From: an uncultured Desulfomonile sp.
GTDB taxonomy: Bacteria > Desulfobacterota > Desulfomonilia > Desulfomonilales > Desulfomonilaceae
Reading direction: 5' to 3'
DNA: 5,895 nt
Assembly: GCA_937915285.1 (NCBI GenBank)
Contig: CALDNG010000333.1
Location: 1 to 5,895, forward strand
The position numbers and the translations under genes were made by a program. Of this stretch, positions 5,736 to 5,895 are shown piece after piece. Every line of letters begins with the position of its first letter. Positions within the stretch are counted from its first letter, which is position 1. The notes below the pieces were generated by a model, which saw only the letters and a list, made by a program, of their open reading frames with translations, was not told the DNA's origin and did no database searches.

Positions 5736-5895
5736 ATGAATTCAGAGGATCGAGAAAATAGGGACAGGGCAAAAGAGCTAGAATCCGTTTACAGGCGTTT
5801 TTCCAGATCGGGAATGTGGCGTCTTAAGGCTCGTAGACGCATAAAATCAGTTACCTGGTTTGTGGTTGTCGCTGTCGTATCAATCTCCAAACGTG
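5736..5895 (+). CDS. Start of a basic membrane-associating protein (possible initiating sugar transferase), cut by window edge
   Basis: An open frame without stop runs to the window end (53 codons from 5736). The N-terminus is highly charged (MNSEDRENRD), then strongly basic (RRFSRSG at 20-26; KARRRIKS at 31-38), then hydrophobic (WFVVVAVVSI, 41-50) ending in SKR. This charge pattern suits a membrane anchor with positive residues inside. Bacterial sugar-phosphate transferases that start glycan synthesis on undecaprenyl phosphate often have such a lead-in before a KR-x-FD motif, and the frame stops just after KR, so this identity is only a suggestion. The ATG at 5736 is preferred (AGGA 10 bases upstream); an in-frame ATG at 5706 would add ten residues but lacks a ribosome site. 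It follows the uridine kinase by 51 bases without a terminator, so the same operon is likely. Confidence 0.5.
   Translation, partial: MNSEDRENRDRAKELESVYRRFSRSGMWRLKARRRIKSVTWFVVVAVVSISKR

Overview
The window is a compact bacterial surface-polysaccharide (exopolysaccharide, capsule or O-antigen type) locus of middling base composition. Five complete protein genes and two cut by the window edges are packed with almost no spacing except for one divergent intergenic region. Purine-rich Shine-Dalgarno sequences, an ATG/TTG start mix and sigma70-like promoter boxes indicate a bacterium. A Gram-negative (for example a Desulfobacterota/Deltaproteobacteria-like lineage) is my guess from the gene styles, but nothing in the window proves the phylum. 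No tRNA, rRNA, CRISPR, IS element or transposase was seen.

Left arm (minus strand, read from 3539 towards 1): a GT4 glycosyltransferase with a four-cysteine cluster, a nucleotidyltransferase-fold protein with a long C-terminal extension, a polysaccharide-deacetylase-like (NodB/GH57-38-fold) protein, and the N-terminal third of a GT2 glycosyltransferase. Every junction overlaps (ATGA, TAATG, ATGA), so the four should be one translationally coupled transcript. Middle (3540-3909): a 370-base divergent control region with a good sigma70-like promoter for the left arm, a weaker candidate for the right arm, a 9-base tandem repeat, a 7-base hairpin and a 10-base direct repeat.

Right arm (plus strand): a second GT4 glycosyltransferase, then a uridine kinase that starts with TTG overlapping the previous stop (TTGA), then the start of a basic, membrane-associating protein cut by the window end. 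The last could be an initiating sugar-phosphate transferase, but its diagnostic part lies outside the window.

Working model (inference): three glycosyltransferases assemble a glycan from nucleotide-sugar donors, the deacetylase-like protein trims or modifies it, and the uridine kinase feeds UMP towards UTP and UDP-sugars. The nucleotidyltransferase-fold protein is the least explained member. It keeps the family's glycine loop but has Asn where the first metal-binding Asp is expected. The GT4 / NTase-fold / deacetylase-like / GT2 cassette is the most plausible place for an undescribed glycan-modifying function.
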